NCBI RefSeq assembly: GCF_000744655.1 | Contig: NZ_JQMJ01000004.1 | Span: 3,410,001 to 3,474,000 of the forward strand | Direction: 5' to 3' | Length of the DNA: 64,000 nucleotides | Source: Streptacidiphilus rugosus AM-16 | Lineage (GTDB): Bacteria > Actinomycetota > Actinomycetes > Streptomycetales > Streptomycetaceae | Shown here: positions 52,347-60,168 of the stretch, in pieces | How positions within the stretch are numbered: position 1 is the first letter of the stretch | How the letters are laid out: every line of letters begins with the position of its first letter | The notes under the pieces: generated by a model | Database searches by the model: none | The model's input: the letters and a program-made list of their open reading frames with translations, nothing else | Told to the model about the DNA's origin: nothing | Made by a program: the position numbers and the translations under genes

Positions 52347-53789
52347 TCAGACGCGGTAGCCGAGACGGGCCAGCGCCGGTGCGGTCATCGCGGTGGAGAC
52401 CAACGCCATGGCCACCAGCATCGTGTAGCAGGCGGTGCTGATCACGCCGAGGCTGAGGCCCACCGAGAGCACCACCAGGCCGGTGACCCCGCGGCAGTTC
52501 ATCAGCGCGCCGAGCGCCATCGCCTCCCTGCGCGGCGCGCCGACCGCGCGGGCGGCGAGCGCGCTGCCGACGCCCTTGCCCAGCACGGCCACCAGGACGA
52601 TCAGGCCGACCCAGGCCCACTGGCGCAGGTTCGTGCCGAGCAGTCCGAAGCGGGTGTGCAGACCGGCCGAGACGAAGAACAGCGGGAGCAGCACCGGCAC
52701 CGACACGGCCCGCAGCCGGCCCGCGACCCGGGTCAGGGACGCGGAGCGACGCGGCAGCACCACGCCGTAGAGGAAGGCGCCGAAGATCGGGTGGATCCCG
52801 ATGGCGTCGGTGGCCAGCGCGCTGAGCAGCAGACCGCAGACGATCGCCGTCGTCCCGTTCGGCGGGTGCCGGACCAGCCACGGCCTGACCAGGAACAGCA
52901 TCGCCGCCGCGAAGGCCAGCGTGAGCACGACGGTGACGGCCGTGCGGGCGGGACCGCCGCCGTGCGACTGCGCGGCGACCAGGGTCAGCAGACACCAGGC
53001 GGTGATGTCGTCGACGGCCGCGCTGGAGAGCGCCACCGTGCCGAGCCCGGTGCGGGAGAGGCCGTGCTCGTCGAGGATCCGGGCCAGCACCGGGAACGCG
53101 GTGACGCTCATCGCCACGGCGAGGAAGAGCGCGAAGGCCGTGAAGGGCACGCCGGCCGGGGCGAGCGGCCGGTACAGAGCCGCGGCCAGGGCGATGCCCA
53201 GCAGGAACGGCAGGGCGATCGAGGCGTGCCCCACCGTCAGCAGGGTGGCGCCGCGCCGCCGCAGCGGGCCGGTGTCGAACTCGTACCCGACCAGGAAGAG
53301 GTAGCAGACCAGCCCGAGTTGGGAGAGGCCGTCGAGCAGGGGCGCGAGCGCGGCGGGAAAGAGCCAGGCGTAGCCGGCCGGCCAGAGCCACCCGAGCAGG
53401 GAGGGGCCGAGCAGCACCCCGGCCACGATCTGGCCGACCGACTCCGGCTGCCGCAGCCGGCGCGCGCCGCGCACGACCACTCGCGAGGCGATCAGGACGA
53501 CGGGCATGGTGCGCAGCAGCGCGAGGAAGGGGTCGACCCCGCCGGTCCCGCCCAGCGGCGCGGCCGCGCTCGGCGGCGCGGGGGCCGGGCCGGTGCGGAG
53601 GCCGAACAGCGTCGGCAGTGCGGTCAGCAGGAGCACGGCGATCGACGCGGGAACGACGACGAGCCCGGCGTAGAGCGCGACGGCGCGTGCGTGGGTGGGC
53701 GGGGGCCCGAGCGGGGACCCGGTCTCGGTGGGCTCGACCGCCCGGGTGCGCGTTCTCGTGCGCGTGCTCGTGCTCGTGCTCGTCTGCAC
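52347..53789 (-). CDS. Cation/proton antiporter, CPA2 (KefB-like) family
   Basis: About 480 residues from GTG 53789, with GGAGG 5 bases upstream. About 12 helices. Family features are RQPESVGQIVAGVLLGPSLLG, LGLVCYLFLVGYEFD, LSSAAVDDITAWCLL (ion-binding Asp pair) and GIHPIFGAFLYGVVLPR. The N-terminus is a TSTSTSTRTRTRTR repeat encoded by a hexamer tract. Similar antiporters sit in some natural product clusters, where self-protection or pH balance is proposed. It faces the carbamoyltransferase and follows the methyltransferase/P450 genes on the same strand. Confidence 0.9.
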   Translation of the reverse strand: MQTSTSTSTRTRTRTRAVEPTETGSPLGPPPTHARAVALYAGLVVVPASIAVLLLTALPTLFGLRTGPAPAPPSAAAPLGGTGGVDPFLALLRTMPVVLIASRVVVRGARRLRQPESVGQIVAGVLLGPSLLGWLWPAGYAWLFPAALAPLLDGLSQLGLVCYLFLVGYEFDTGPLRRRGATLLTVGHASIALPFLLGIALAAALYRPLAPAGVPFTAFALFLAVAMSVTAFPVLARILDEHGLSRTGLGTVALSSAAVDDITAWCLLTLVAAQSHGGGPARTAVTVVLTLAFAAAMLFLVRPWLVRHPPNGTTAIVCGLLLSALATDAIGIHPIFGAFLYGVVLPRRSASLTRVAGRLRAVSVPVLLPLFFVSAGLHTRFGLLGTNLRQWAWVGLIVLVAVLGKGVGSALAARAVGAPRREAMALGALMNCRGVTGLVVLSVGLSLGVISTACYTMLVAMALVSTAMTAPALARLGYRV

Positions 53790-53892
53790 GGGACCTCCGA
53801 CGGTGGAACGGATCGACGAACAGACGTGGGGCGCGGGGACGCGCGGGGGGCGGCCGGGTTGCGGACCGGCCGCCCGGGAGCGCGTCGGTGGG

Positions 53893-54078
53893 TCAGTAGC
53901 GCGGCTTGCGGGTGAGGGCCATGCCACCCATCAGGAAGACGACGCCGATGACCCCGGCGACGATCGCGGAGGTGGTCTGCGCCGGCTTGTGGGCCGCGTC
54001 CATCACCGCGGTGACCAGGCCGGCCACGCCGCTGATGTAGCAGAAGATGGTGATGAAGATCTTGAGGTTGGAGTTCAA
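53893..54078 (-). CDS. Small two-helix membrane protein
   Basis: A 61-residue protein, MNSNLKIFITIFCYISGVAG followed by a second helix (SAIVAGVIGVVFLMGGMAL) and a basic end. The start ATG overlaps the methyltransferase stop (ATGA), so it is coupled. Function unknown; a small immunity or transport helper is possible in a peptide cluster. Confidence 0.75.
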   Translation of the reverse strand: MNSNLKIFITIFCYISGVAGLVTAVMDAAHKPAQTTSAIVAGVIGVVFLMGGMALTRKPRY

Positions 54079-54956
54079 CGTGGTGCTCCCTCGTGGTTGG
54101 GGGTTTTCTCCTGACCGTGATCCGCGGGTGCGGTCGCGGCGACTGTGAAGCCGAGCAGCATCACCCAGGCCTGCGGGTCGGCCAGGAACCGCCGCCAGCG
54201 GTCCGCGGCCAGCGCGAGGTCGCGCAGTCCCAGGACTCCGGCGGCGACCAGCGGTTCCAGCCGCTGGGGGCCGAGGTGGGGCGCGAAGGCCTCGGTGGGG
54301 TGATCGGCATTGGTGGTGGCGAAGGGCCGCAGCACCGGGCGGTCGAAACCGGCCGAGGCGAGCAGCGCGGGCAGGCGCCTGGCGATGGAACGGTCCCCGC
54401 CGGCCTCCGCCTGCGCGGCGGCCATCCTGGCGTGGATCCCGGCCAGTTCCGGGTAGGCGGGGTGGGCGACGCCCCAGCAGCCGGCGTCGACCTCGGTGAC
54501 CGCGACGACGCCGCCGGGGCGCAGCACCCGGAGCGTCTCCGCCAGCACCCGTTCCGGCGAGGGCACGTGCTGCAGGACGTAGCGCAGCAGCACGAAGTCG
54601 ACGCTCCGGTCGGGCAGCGGCAGGTCCGCCGCGTCGGCCACCAGGACCCGGTCGGCCGCGCCGCCCGCGTGGGCGACGAGTTCGGGGTCGATGTCGACGG
54701 CGATCAGCTCCGCCGCCGGGAGGGCGGCGCGAAGTCGCCGGGTCACCGCGCCGGGGCCGGCTCCCAGTTCCAGGAACGTCCCGGCGGTGTCGGCTCCGAG
54801 CTCGCGCAGGATGCGGAACTCCTCGGCGAAGGAGAGCTCCGCCTGGGCCTCCAGGCGGGCCAGCTCGCCGGCGAGTCCACCGCCGGTGGTCCGGGCCGGG
54901 TCGTAGGAGCCGCCCGGCGGGGGCGTGGTCGGCGCCGTCCCGGCCGGGGCGCTCAT
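54075..54956 (-). CDS. SAM-dependent methyltransferase
   Basis: A 293-residue class I methyltransferase. ATG 54956 overlaps the P450 stop (ATGA). Motif I is FLELGAGPGAVTRRLRAAL, then IAVDIDPELV (acidic ribose binder), LPDRSVDFVLLRYVLQHV and VLRPGGVVAVTEVDAGCW. The C-terminal part has an FATTNADHPTEAFAPH segment as in small-molecule methyltransferases. Substrate is presumably the cluster product; N-, O- or S-methylation cannot be told apart. Confidence 0.9.
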   Translation of the reverse strand: MSAPAGTAPTTPPPGGSYDPARTTGGGLAGELARLEAQAELSFAEEFRILRELGADTAGTFLELGAGPGAVTRRLRAALPAAELIAVDIDPELVAHAGGAADRVLVADAADLPLPDRSVDFVLLRYVLQHVPSPERVLAETLRVLRPGGVVAVTEVDAGCWGVAHPAYPELAGIHARMAAAQAEAGGDRSIARRLPALLASAGFDRPVLRPFATTNADHPTEAFAPHLGPQRLEPLVAAGVLGLRDLALAADRWRRFLADPQAWVMLLGFTVAATAPADHGQEKTPNHEGAPR

Positions 54957-56299
54957 CGCGCGCTCGCGATCATCTGCATCCCGTGCCGGGGGCGCAGCGT
55001 GACCAGCGCCTCGGGCTCGACGGGGAACCCGGGGACGAGCGTCAGCCGTACCGACTGGACCAGCACCGCCAGCGCCAGCACCGCCTCCAGCATGGCCAGG
55101 TGCTGGCCCACGCAGATCCGGTCGCCGCCGCCGAAGGGCAGGTAGAGGTGGCTCGGCAGGGCCGCGCCGTCGAAGCGGTCCGGCCGGTACACCTCGGGGG
55201 CGTCCCAGTAGTCGGGGTGACGGTGCAGCACCCACTGGCTGACGCAGACCAGGGTGCCGGGCTCCACCCGGTAGCCGCCGATCTCGTCCTCGCCCACCGC
55301 GCGGCGGGAGATGAGCCAGACCGGCGGGTAGAGCCGCATCGCCTCCATCACGGCCCGGCGGCAGACCGGCAGGTCCGCCAGGTCGGCGGCGGTCGGCGGC
55401 CGTCCGCCCAGCACCCGGTCGACCTCCTCGCGGACCTTGTCCGCCTCCTCGGGGTGACGGTCCAGCAGGTACAGGGTCCAGGTGAGCGACTTGGCGGTGG
55501 TCTCGTGGCCGGCCATGACGATGGTCAGGACCTGGTCCCGCAGGTCCGCGTCGGAGACCAGATGGTCGCTGGACATCATGGTGTCCAGCAGCGTCCCGTC
55601 CGAGCCCGCTCCGCCGCCGGACGCCCCGCCCGCGCGACGGGAGGCGATCAGGGTCCGGGTCACCGAGTCGAGGAAGACACGGGCCTGCCGGAAACCCCGC
55701 TGCCGTAGCGCCGTGTCCGCAGGATCGGGGTCGGGATCCGGCACGTAGTGCCCGATGCAGCGGTTGACCGCGTCGACGGCACGTCCGAAGCCCTCGCCGA
55801 TGCCGTCGATGTCCGTCCCCAGGATCGCCCGGGTGAGGATGGCCAGTGTCAGCGCGGTCAGGTGGTGGTCGACGGCGAGCGGCGTGCCCGACTCGACGGC
55901 GGGCCGCCAGCGCTCCAGCATCCGGGAGGTCGACTCGGTGACGATGCCGTCGAAGGTCCGCACCGAACTGGGCCGGAACGCGGGCGCGGTGAGCCGGCGC
56001 TGGCGCGCCCAGTCCTCACCGTTGCTGGTGAGCAGGCCGTTGCCGAGGAGCGGGCGGAGCATCCGGTCGTCCGGAGTCTCCTCCTTGGTGTAGTTGGCGC
56101 CGTTGTCCTTCAGTACGTGCCGGGCCAGCTCGGGCCGGTTGAGCAGGTAGACGGTGTCGCCGTCGGCCTGGTGCCGGGTGACGTCGCCGTACTCGCGGGC
56201 CAGCCCGTCGATGAAGGCCAACGGCGAGCGGCGCATCAACTCGAGGTCGACCTCCCCGGGCCCGGGCGGTAGTACGCCGGTCTGTGCATACGGACTCAT
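54953..56299 (-). CDS. Cytochrome P450 with intact motifs
   Basis: About 448 residues from ATG 56299. I-helix AGHETTAKSLTWTLYLL, K-helix EAMRLYPP (ExxR) and haem loop FGGGDRICVGQH are all complete. Its overall pattern (LLTSNGEDWARQRRLTAPAF, YRPDRFDG) resembles the CYP102/class E type rather than typical short actinomycete P450s. First gene of a coupled set P450, methyltransferase, small membrane protein, antiporter. It is divergent from the precursor gene across the ATACGTAT-rich region. Likely oxidises the peptide product. Confidence 0.92.
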   Translation of the reverse strand: MSPYAQTGVLPPGPGEVDLELMRRSPLAFIDGLAREYGDVTRHQADGDTVYLLNRPELARHVLKDNGANYTKEETPDDRMLRPLLGNGLLTSNGEDWARQRRLTAPAFRPSSVRTFDGIVTESTSRMLERWRPAVESGTPLAVDHHLTALTLAILTRAILGTDIDGIGEGFGRAVDAVNRCIGHYVPDPDPDPADTALRQRGFRQARVFLDSVTRTLIASRRAGGASGGGAGSDGTLLDTMMSSDHLVSDADLRDQVLTIVMAGHETTAKSLTWTLYLLDRHPEEADKVREEVDRVLGGRPPTAADLADLPVCRRAVMEAMRLYPPVWLISRRAVGEDEIGGYRVEPGTLVCVSQWVLHRHPDYWDAPEVYRPDRFDGAALPSHLYLPFGGGDRICVGQHLAMLEAVLALAVLVQSVRLTLVPGFPVEPEALVTLRPRHGMQMIASAR

Positions 56300-56337
56300 G
56301 TCGAGGACCGTCCCCCTCAGCGCTGTGGATCCTGCGG

Positions 56338-56422
56338 ATACGTACACGGGATACGCATGGGAAAGAGAAATACGTACTCCGCGAGACTCGATACGTATGC
56401 GGATGCGTATTTCAATACGTAT
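56338..56422. promoter_or_regulatory. Cluster of six ATACGTAT-like octamers
   Basis: Sites at 56338 (ATACGTAC), 56351 (ATACGCAT), 56370 (ATACGTAC), 56391 (ATACGTAT), 56403 (ATGCGTAT) and 56415 (ATACGTAT). Start-to-start spacings are 13, 19, 21, 12 and 12 bases. The region is AT-rich compared with its surroundings and sits in the divergent promoter interval between the P450 and the precursor peptide. It looks like a multi-copy binding site for a cluster regulator, most likely the SARP, which is inference. Confidence 0.8.
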
Positions 56423-56593
56423 TCGCGGCTACTTCCCGATGGAAATCTACCGCACCGGTCCGACCTGCTCAATACTTACTCCTGGACGCCGGAACTGAGG
56501 TCTTGGCAGGGATTTCCATGCCATGACAGTCTTCAATTCGTCGGCAGCGGAGAACACGCGGACCGACAATCCGGAATCCACCAAGGAGTTCAC

Positions 56594-56962
56594 ATGGCTT
56601 TGGACCAAAGGAAGCGCGCCGAGTTCGTCAACGGCTACACCCGGGCGCTCATCAGCGCCTGGTCGAGCGAGGACTACGCGGCCAAGCTGCGTAACGACTC
56701 TCGCGCGGCCCTGGCCGAGGCCGGCCTGGAGCTGCCCGCCGACGCGGAGATCGTGATCGTCACGACCGTCCCCGAGGGCGAGCACGAGGGCAACCTCGAG
56801 GTGCAGGTGGAGCTGTACGAGATCGGTCTCGCGACCGGTCGCTACGAGTTCCACATCCCGGAGACCCCGCAGATCGACACCGCTGAGCTCAGCGAGGGCG
56901 ACCTGTCGGACATCGCCGCCGGTGGCACGTCCTGCTGCTGCCCCTGCTCCTGCTGCACCTGA
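56594..56962 (+). CDS. NHLP-type TOMM precursor peptide, core TSCCCPCSCCT
   Basis: A 122-residue peptide from ATG 56594 with AAGGAG. Residues 1-111 form a nitrile-hydratase-like leader: RALISAWSSEDYAAKLRNDS and ALAEAGLELPADAEIVIV are characteristic, followed by acidic SEGDLSDIAAGG. The double-Gly end predicts cleavage after G111, releasing an 11-residue core TSCCCPCSCCT with six cysteines. Nearly all residues can be converted to thiazol(in)e or oxazole/methyloxazole by the YcaO enzyme. Pro is the only break. It is followed by a DrrAB-like exporter, not by a C39-peptidase transporter, so the protease for leader removal is not evident. Confidence 0.92.
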   Translation: MALDQRKRAEFVNGYTRALISAWSSEDYAAKLRNDSRAALAEAGLELPADAEIVIVTTVPEGEHEGNLEVQVELYEIGLATGRYEFHIPETPQIDTAELSEGDLSDIAAGGTSCCCPCSCCT

Positions 56963-57000
56963 TCGACCTGTTCCACCTCAACAGCTACTGAGGAGTCGTA

Positions 57001-57960
57001 GTGGCAACCGTCGTCGGGGAGAACCCCGTCACCGTTCGCGGCCTTCGCAAGAGTTACGGCGACTGGCACGCGGTGCGCGGGCTGGATCTGGAGATCGAAC
57101 CGGGAGAGGTTTTCGCACTGCTGGGGCCCAACGGCGCCGGCAAGACGACGACCGTGGAAATCCTGGAGGGAATCCGCCAGCGAACCGACGGCGACGTGCG
57201 GGTCCTCGGCTGTGACCCAGCCGAGGACCGGCGCGAGTGGCGCGCCAGGATCGGGGTGGTCCCGCAGACCACCGGCGCGTACACCGATCTGACCGTCCGT
57301 GAGGTCGTTCAGCACTTCGCGGCCTTCTACCCCAAGCCGCTGCCCGTCGACCAGGTCCTGGACATGGTCGGGCTCGGCAAGCACCAGAAGAAGCAGAGCA
57401 CCGACCTCTCCGGGGGCCAGGCGCGCCGGCTGGACGTGGCCGTCGGCATCGTCGGCGACCCGGACCTGATCTTCCTCGACGAACCGACCACCGGTCTCGA
57501 TCCGGTAGCCCGGCGCGAGGCCTGGGACCTGGTCCGTTACTTCTCGGACCGGGGCCGCACCACGGTGCTCACCACGCACTACCTGGACGAGGCGGAGGCG
57601 CTGGCCCGCAGGGCCGCGGTCATCGTCGCCGGCCAGGTGGTGCAGAGCGGACTGCTCTCCGAGTTCGGGGACCGCTCGCACACGCCCGCCACCGTCTCGT
57701 TCCGGCTCCCCACGGAACTGGCCGGAAGGAACCTGCCGACGCTGCCGGGCGACGCCGAGGTCGAGCCCGCCTCCGTGGACGGGCTGCAGCGGATCCGCAC
57801 CCACACGCCGACCGCACTGCTCTCGGTGCTGCTGCCCTGGGCGCGGGAGGCGCGCGTCGTCGAACTGCCCGACCTGCGGGTGCACCGACCCACGCTGGAA
57901 GAGGTCTACCTCGACCTGATCACCCAGTCCGCGGCGACCGAGGCGGAGGCCACCCGATGA
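57001..57960 (+). CDS. ABC transporter ATP-binding protein (DrrA-like)
   Basis: A 319-residue ATPase; GTG 57001 follows GAGGAG. Walker A GPNGAGKTT, Q-loop VVPQTTGAY, signature LSGGQARRLDVAVG, Walker B LIFLDEPTTGLDP and H-loop LTTHYLD. The C-terminal extension of about 80 residues is typical of DrrA/NodI-type exporters. Stop overlaps the permease start (ATGA). Probably exports the mature peptide and gives self-resistance. Confidence 0.93.
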   Translation: MATVVGENPVTVRGLRKSYGDWHAVRGLDLEIEPGEVFALLGPNGAGKTTTVEILEGIRQRTDGDVRVLGCDPAEDRREWRARIGVVPQTTGAYTDLTVREVVQHFAAFYPKPLPVDQVLDMVGLGKHQKKQSTDLSGGQARRLDVAVGIVGDPDLIFLDEPTTGLDPVARREAWDLVRYFSDRGRTTVLTTHYLDEAEALARRAAVIVAGQVVQSGLLSEFGDRSHTPATVSFRLPTELAGRNLPTLPGDAEVEPASVDGLQRIRTHTPTALLSVLLPWAREARVVELPDLRVHRPTLEEVYLDLITQSAATEAEATR

Positions 57961-58829
57961 CCCTGACCGCTCCCACCGAGGCCGTGGAGGCCCCGATCAC
58001 CGAGGACCGGCGTCAGCGACGCGCGGTGCGGATGCCCGGCGTGCTGCGCGCCGGGGTCGCCCGCTCCTCCGTCGAGCTCAAGGCCTTCTTCCGCAACAAG
58101 CAGTCGCTGGTCTTCACGCTGATGTTCCCGGTGCTGCTGCTCGTCGTCTTCGGCTCCATCTTCTCCGGCAAGGTGGCCGGTACCGACACCGACCTCAAGC
58201 AGGTCTTCATGGCCGGCATCATCGCCGCCGGCGTGATGAGCACCTCCTTCTCCGGGCTGGCCATCAGCATCGCCATCGAGCGGGACACCGGCACGGTGCG
58301 CCGGCTCGCGATGACTCCGATGCCCAAGTCCGCCTACTTCATCGGCAAGCTGGTCCGGGTGGTGGTCACCACCGTGCTGGAGACGGTGCTGCTGCTCGGC
58401 ATCGCCTGGAGCCTGTTCGGGCTGCCGATGCCGAGCAGCCCCGAGCGCTGGCTGACGCTGGGCTGGGACCTGGCGCTGGGCACCGTGGCCTGCGCGCTCA
58501 TCGGCTCCGCCTACGCCGCCGCGATCCCGAACAGCCGCTCCGCGGCCGCGATCGTGACCCCGGTCTTCATGGTGCTGCAGTTCATCTCCGGCGTCTTCTT
58601 CCCCTTCAACCAACTGCCGCACTGGATGCAGACGGTGGCCTCGTTCTTCCCGGTGAAGTGGATGGCCCAGGGCTTCAGGTCGGTGTTCCTGCCGGACAGC
58701 TTCACCGTGGTCGAACCGGCCCACGCCTGGGAGTTGAGCAGGATCGCGCTGGTGCTGGGGCTCTGGGCGGTGGCCGGCCTGGTGCTCACCGCCATGACCT
58801 TCCGCTGGCGCGGCCCCCGGGTCCGCTGA
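57957..58829 (+). CDS. ABC-2 type permease (DrrB-like)
   Basis: A 290-residue permease with six helices. It begins with a cytosolic stretch (RSSVELKAFFRNKQSLVFTL), then FPVLLLVVFGSIFSG, and ends with a FISGVFFPFNQLPHWMQTV loop typical of ABC-2 exporters. Translationally coupled to the ATPase. A strong hairpin follows at 58871. Confidence 0.92.
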   Translation: MTLTAPTEAVEAPITEDRRQRRAVRMPGVLRAGVARSSVELKAFFRNKQSLVFTLMFPVLLLVVFGSIFSGKVAGTDTDLKQVFMAGIIAAGVMSTSFSGLAISIAIERDTGTVRRLAMTPMPKSAYFIGKLVRVVVTTVLETVLLLGIAWSLFGLPMPSSPERWLTLGWDLALGTVACALIGSAYAAAIPNSRSAAAIVTPVFMVLQFISGVFFPFNQLPHWMQTVASFFPVKWMAQGFRSVFLPDSFTVVEPAHAWELSRIALVLGLWAVAGLVLTAMTFRWRGPRVR

Positions 58830-58870
58830 CCGGCGCCGGGCCCCGCCACCCGCACTGCTGAGAACCTGCC

Positions 58871-58911
58871 CTCCGGGTCCGGCCGCCTCCCCTTGGCGGC
58901 CGGGCCCGGAG
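58871..58911 (+). terminator. Hairpin after the ABC permease
   Basis: CTCCGGG(T)CCGGCCGCC and GGCGGCCGG(G)CCCGGAG form a 17-bp stem with one G-U pair and a 7-base loop. It separates the precursor/exporter genes from the oxidative-tailoring operon. Confidence 0.82.
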
Positions 58912-58935
58912 TCCTTACCAGGGGGGAACCCGCTG

Positions 58936-60168
58936 ATGAGCACGACGGCTGTGACCCTGCCCGACACGCTGGTCCACCCGTTCGCCCCGGCCGGGCGCCG
59001 CGACCCCTACCCCGCCTACCGCTGGCTGCAGACCCACGCCCCGGTCCACCACGATCCCTTCTCGGGGATGTGGCTGGTCACCGGGCACGCGGCCTGTTCG
59101 GCGCTGCTGCGCGACGCACGCTTCTCCGCCGCGCTCGGCCAGCGCGAGCGGGCCAGGGACGACCGGCTTCCGGTCTCCATGCTGACCACCGATCCCCCGG
59201 ACCACCAGCGGCTGCGCGCCCCCGGCGGGCTGCTGCTCGGACCGGCGGCGCTGCGCTCGATCACCGACGGACTGTCGCAGGACGTGGACGCGGTGCTGGA
59301 CGCGCTGGCGCGGCGGCGGGACGAGCCGGACGCGATCAGGGACCTCGGCACCCCGCTGGCCACCGCGGTGTTCGGCCGGCTCTTCGGGCTGCCCGCGCAC
59401 GAGCACCCGGCGTTCACCACTCTCGCCCGGGCGGCGTCGGTCAATCTCGACCCGATGACGCCCCCGGCGCTGGCCGCCCGCGGACGGCTGGCGGCCGGCG
59501 CGCTGACCCGCTATCTCGACGCCCACGCCCGCGGCCTCAAGGCCCGCGGCGACACCTCCGCCCCGCTGGCCGCGCTGGCCGACGACGACCGGCTGGAACG
59601 CGGGGAGATGCTGGGGATCCTGTCCCTGGCCGTGATCGGCGGCTGGCAGCCCCTGGCGGAGACCGTCGGCAACGGTCTGCTGTGGCTGCTGCCCCACGCC
59701 GCGACGGTGCGCCGGCAGCTGGTGGAGGACCCGGAGTTCGCCCGCTCCTGCGTCGACGAGCTGCTCCGCCTGGAGGCGCCGATCCCGTTCGCCGCCCGGG
59801 TGGCGACTGAGGCGGTCGACCTTCCCGGCGGCAGCGTCCCCGCCGGGGCCCGGGTGCTGGCGGTGATCGCCGCCGCCAACCGCGACCCCGCCGTCTTCTC
59901 CGATCCCGACCTGCTGGTCCCTGACCGGCGGCCCAATCCGCACCTCGCCTTCGGGGCCGGGGCGCACTTCTGCCTGGCGGCCGCGCTGGTGCGGCAGGTC
60001 CTGCCCACGCTGCTGGCGCGGCTGCTCGCCCGCTTCCCGGAACTGCGCGGCCCCGACGTGCCGCCGGCCTGGGAGCCGACGCTGGTCCCGCGCCGCCTCA
60101 CGGCCTACCCGCTGCGGCTGGGACCCAGCGGCCCGCCCACCGGGCCCACGACGTCAGAGGGGAACTGA
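58936..60168 (+). CDS. Cytochrome P450 with altered I-helix
   Basis: A 410-residue actinomycete-type P450. Haem loop LAFGAGAHFCLAAAL and ExxR (DELLRLE) are intact. The I-helix is atypical: AVIGGWQPLAETVGN replaces the usual AGxxT (acid/alcohol pair), so Thr is missing. P450s with such changes often catalyse C-C coupling, epimerisation, or act with an unusual oxygen source. The stop overlaps the next ATG (TGATG). First gene of a five-gene coupled set. Confidence 0.9.
   Translation: MSTTAVTLPDTLVHPFAPAGRRDPYPAYRWLQTHAPVHHDPFSGMWLVTGHAACSALLRDARFSAALGQRERARDDRLPVSMLTTDPPDHQRLRAPGGLLLGPAALRSITDGLSQDVDAVLDALARRRDEPDAIRDLGTPLATAVFGRLFGLPAHEHPAFTTLARAASVNLDPMTPPALAARGRLAAGALTRYLDAHARGLKARGDTSAPLAALADDDRLERGEMLGILSLAVIGGWQPLAETVGNGLLWLLPHAATVRRQLVEDPEFARSCVDELLRLEAPIPFAARVATEAVDLPGGSVPAGARVLAVIAAANRDPAVFSDPDLLVPDRRPNPHLAFGAGAHFCLAAALVRQVLPTLLARLLARFPELRGPDVPPAWEPTLVPRRLTAYPLRLGPSGPPTGPTTSEGN

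Noticed and set aside
50014..52359. Long alternative frames over the carbamoyltransferase gene on both strands
   Set aside because: The frame from 50261 holds the diagnostic carbamoyltransferase motif; the others are Arg/Ala/Gly rich without motifs.
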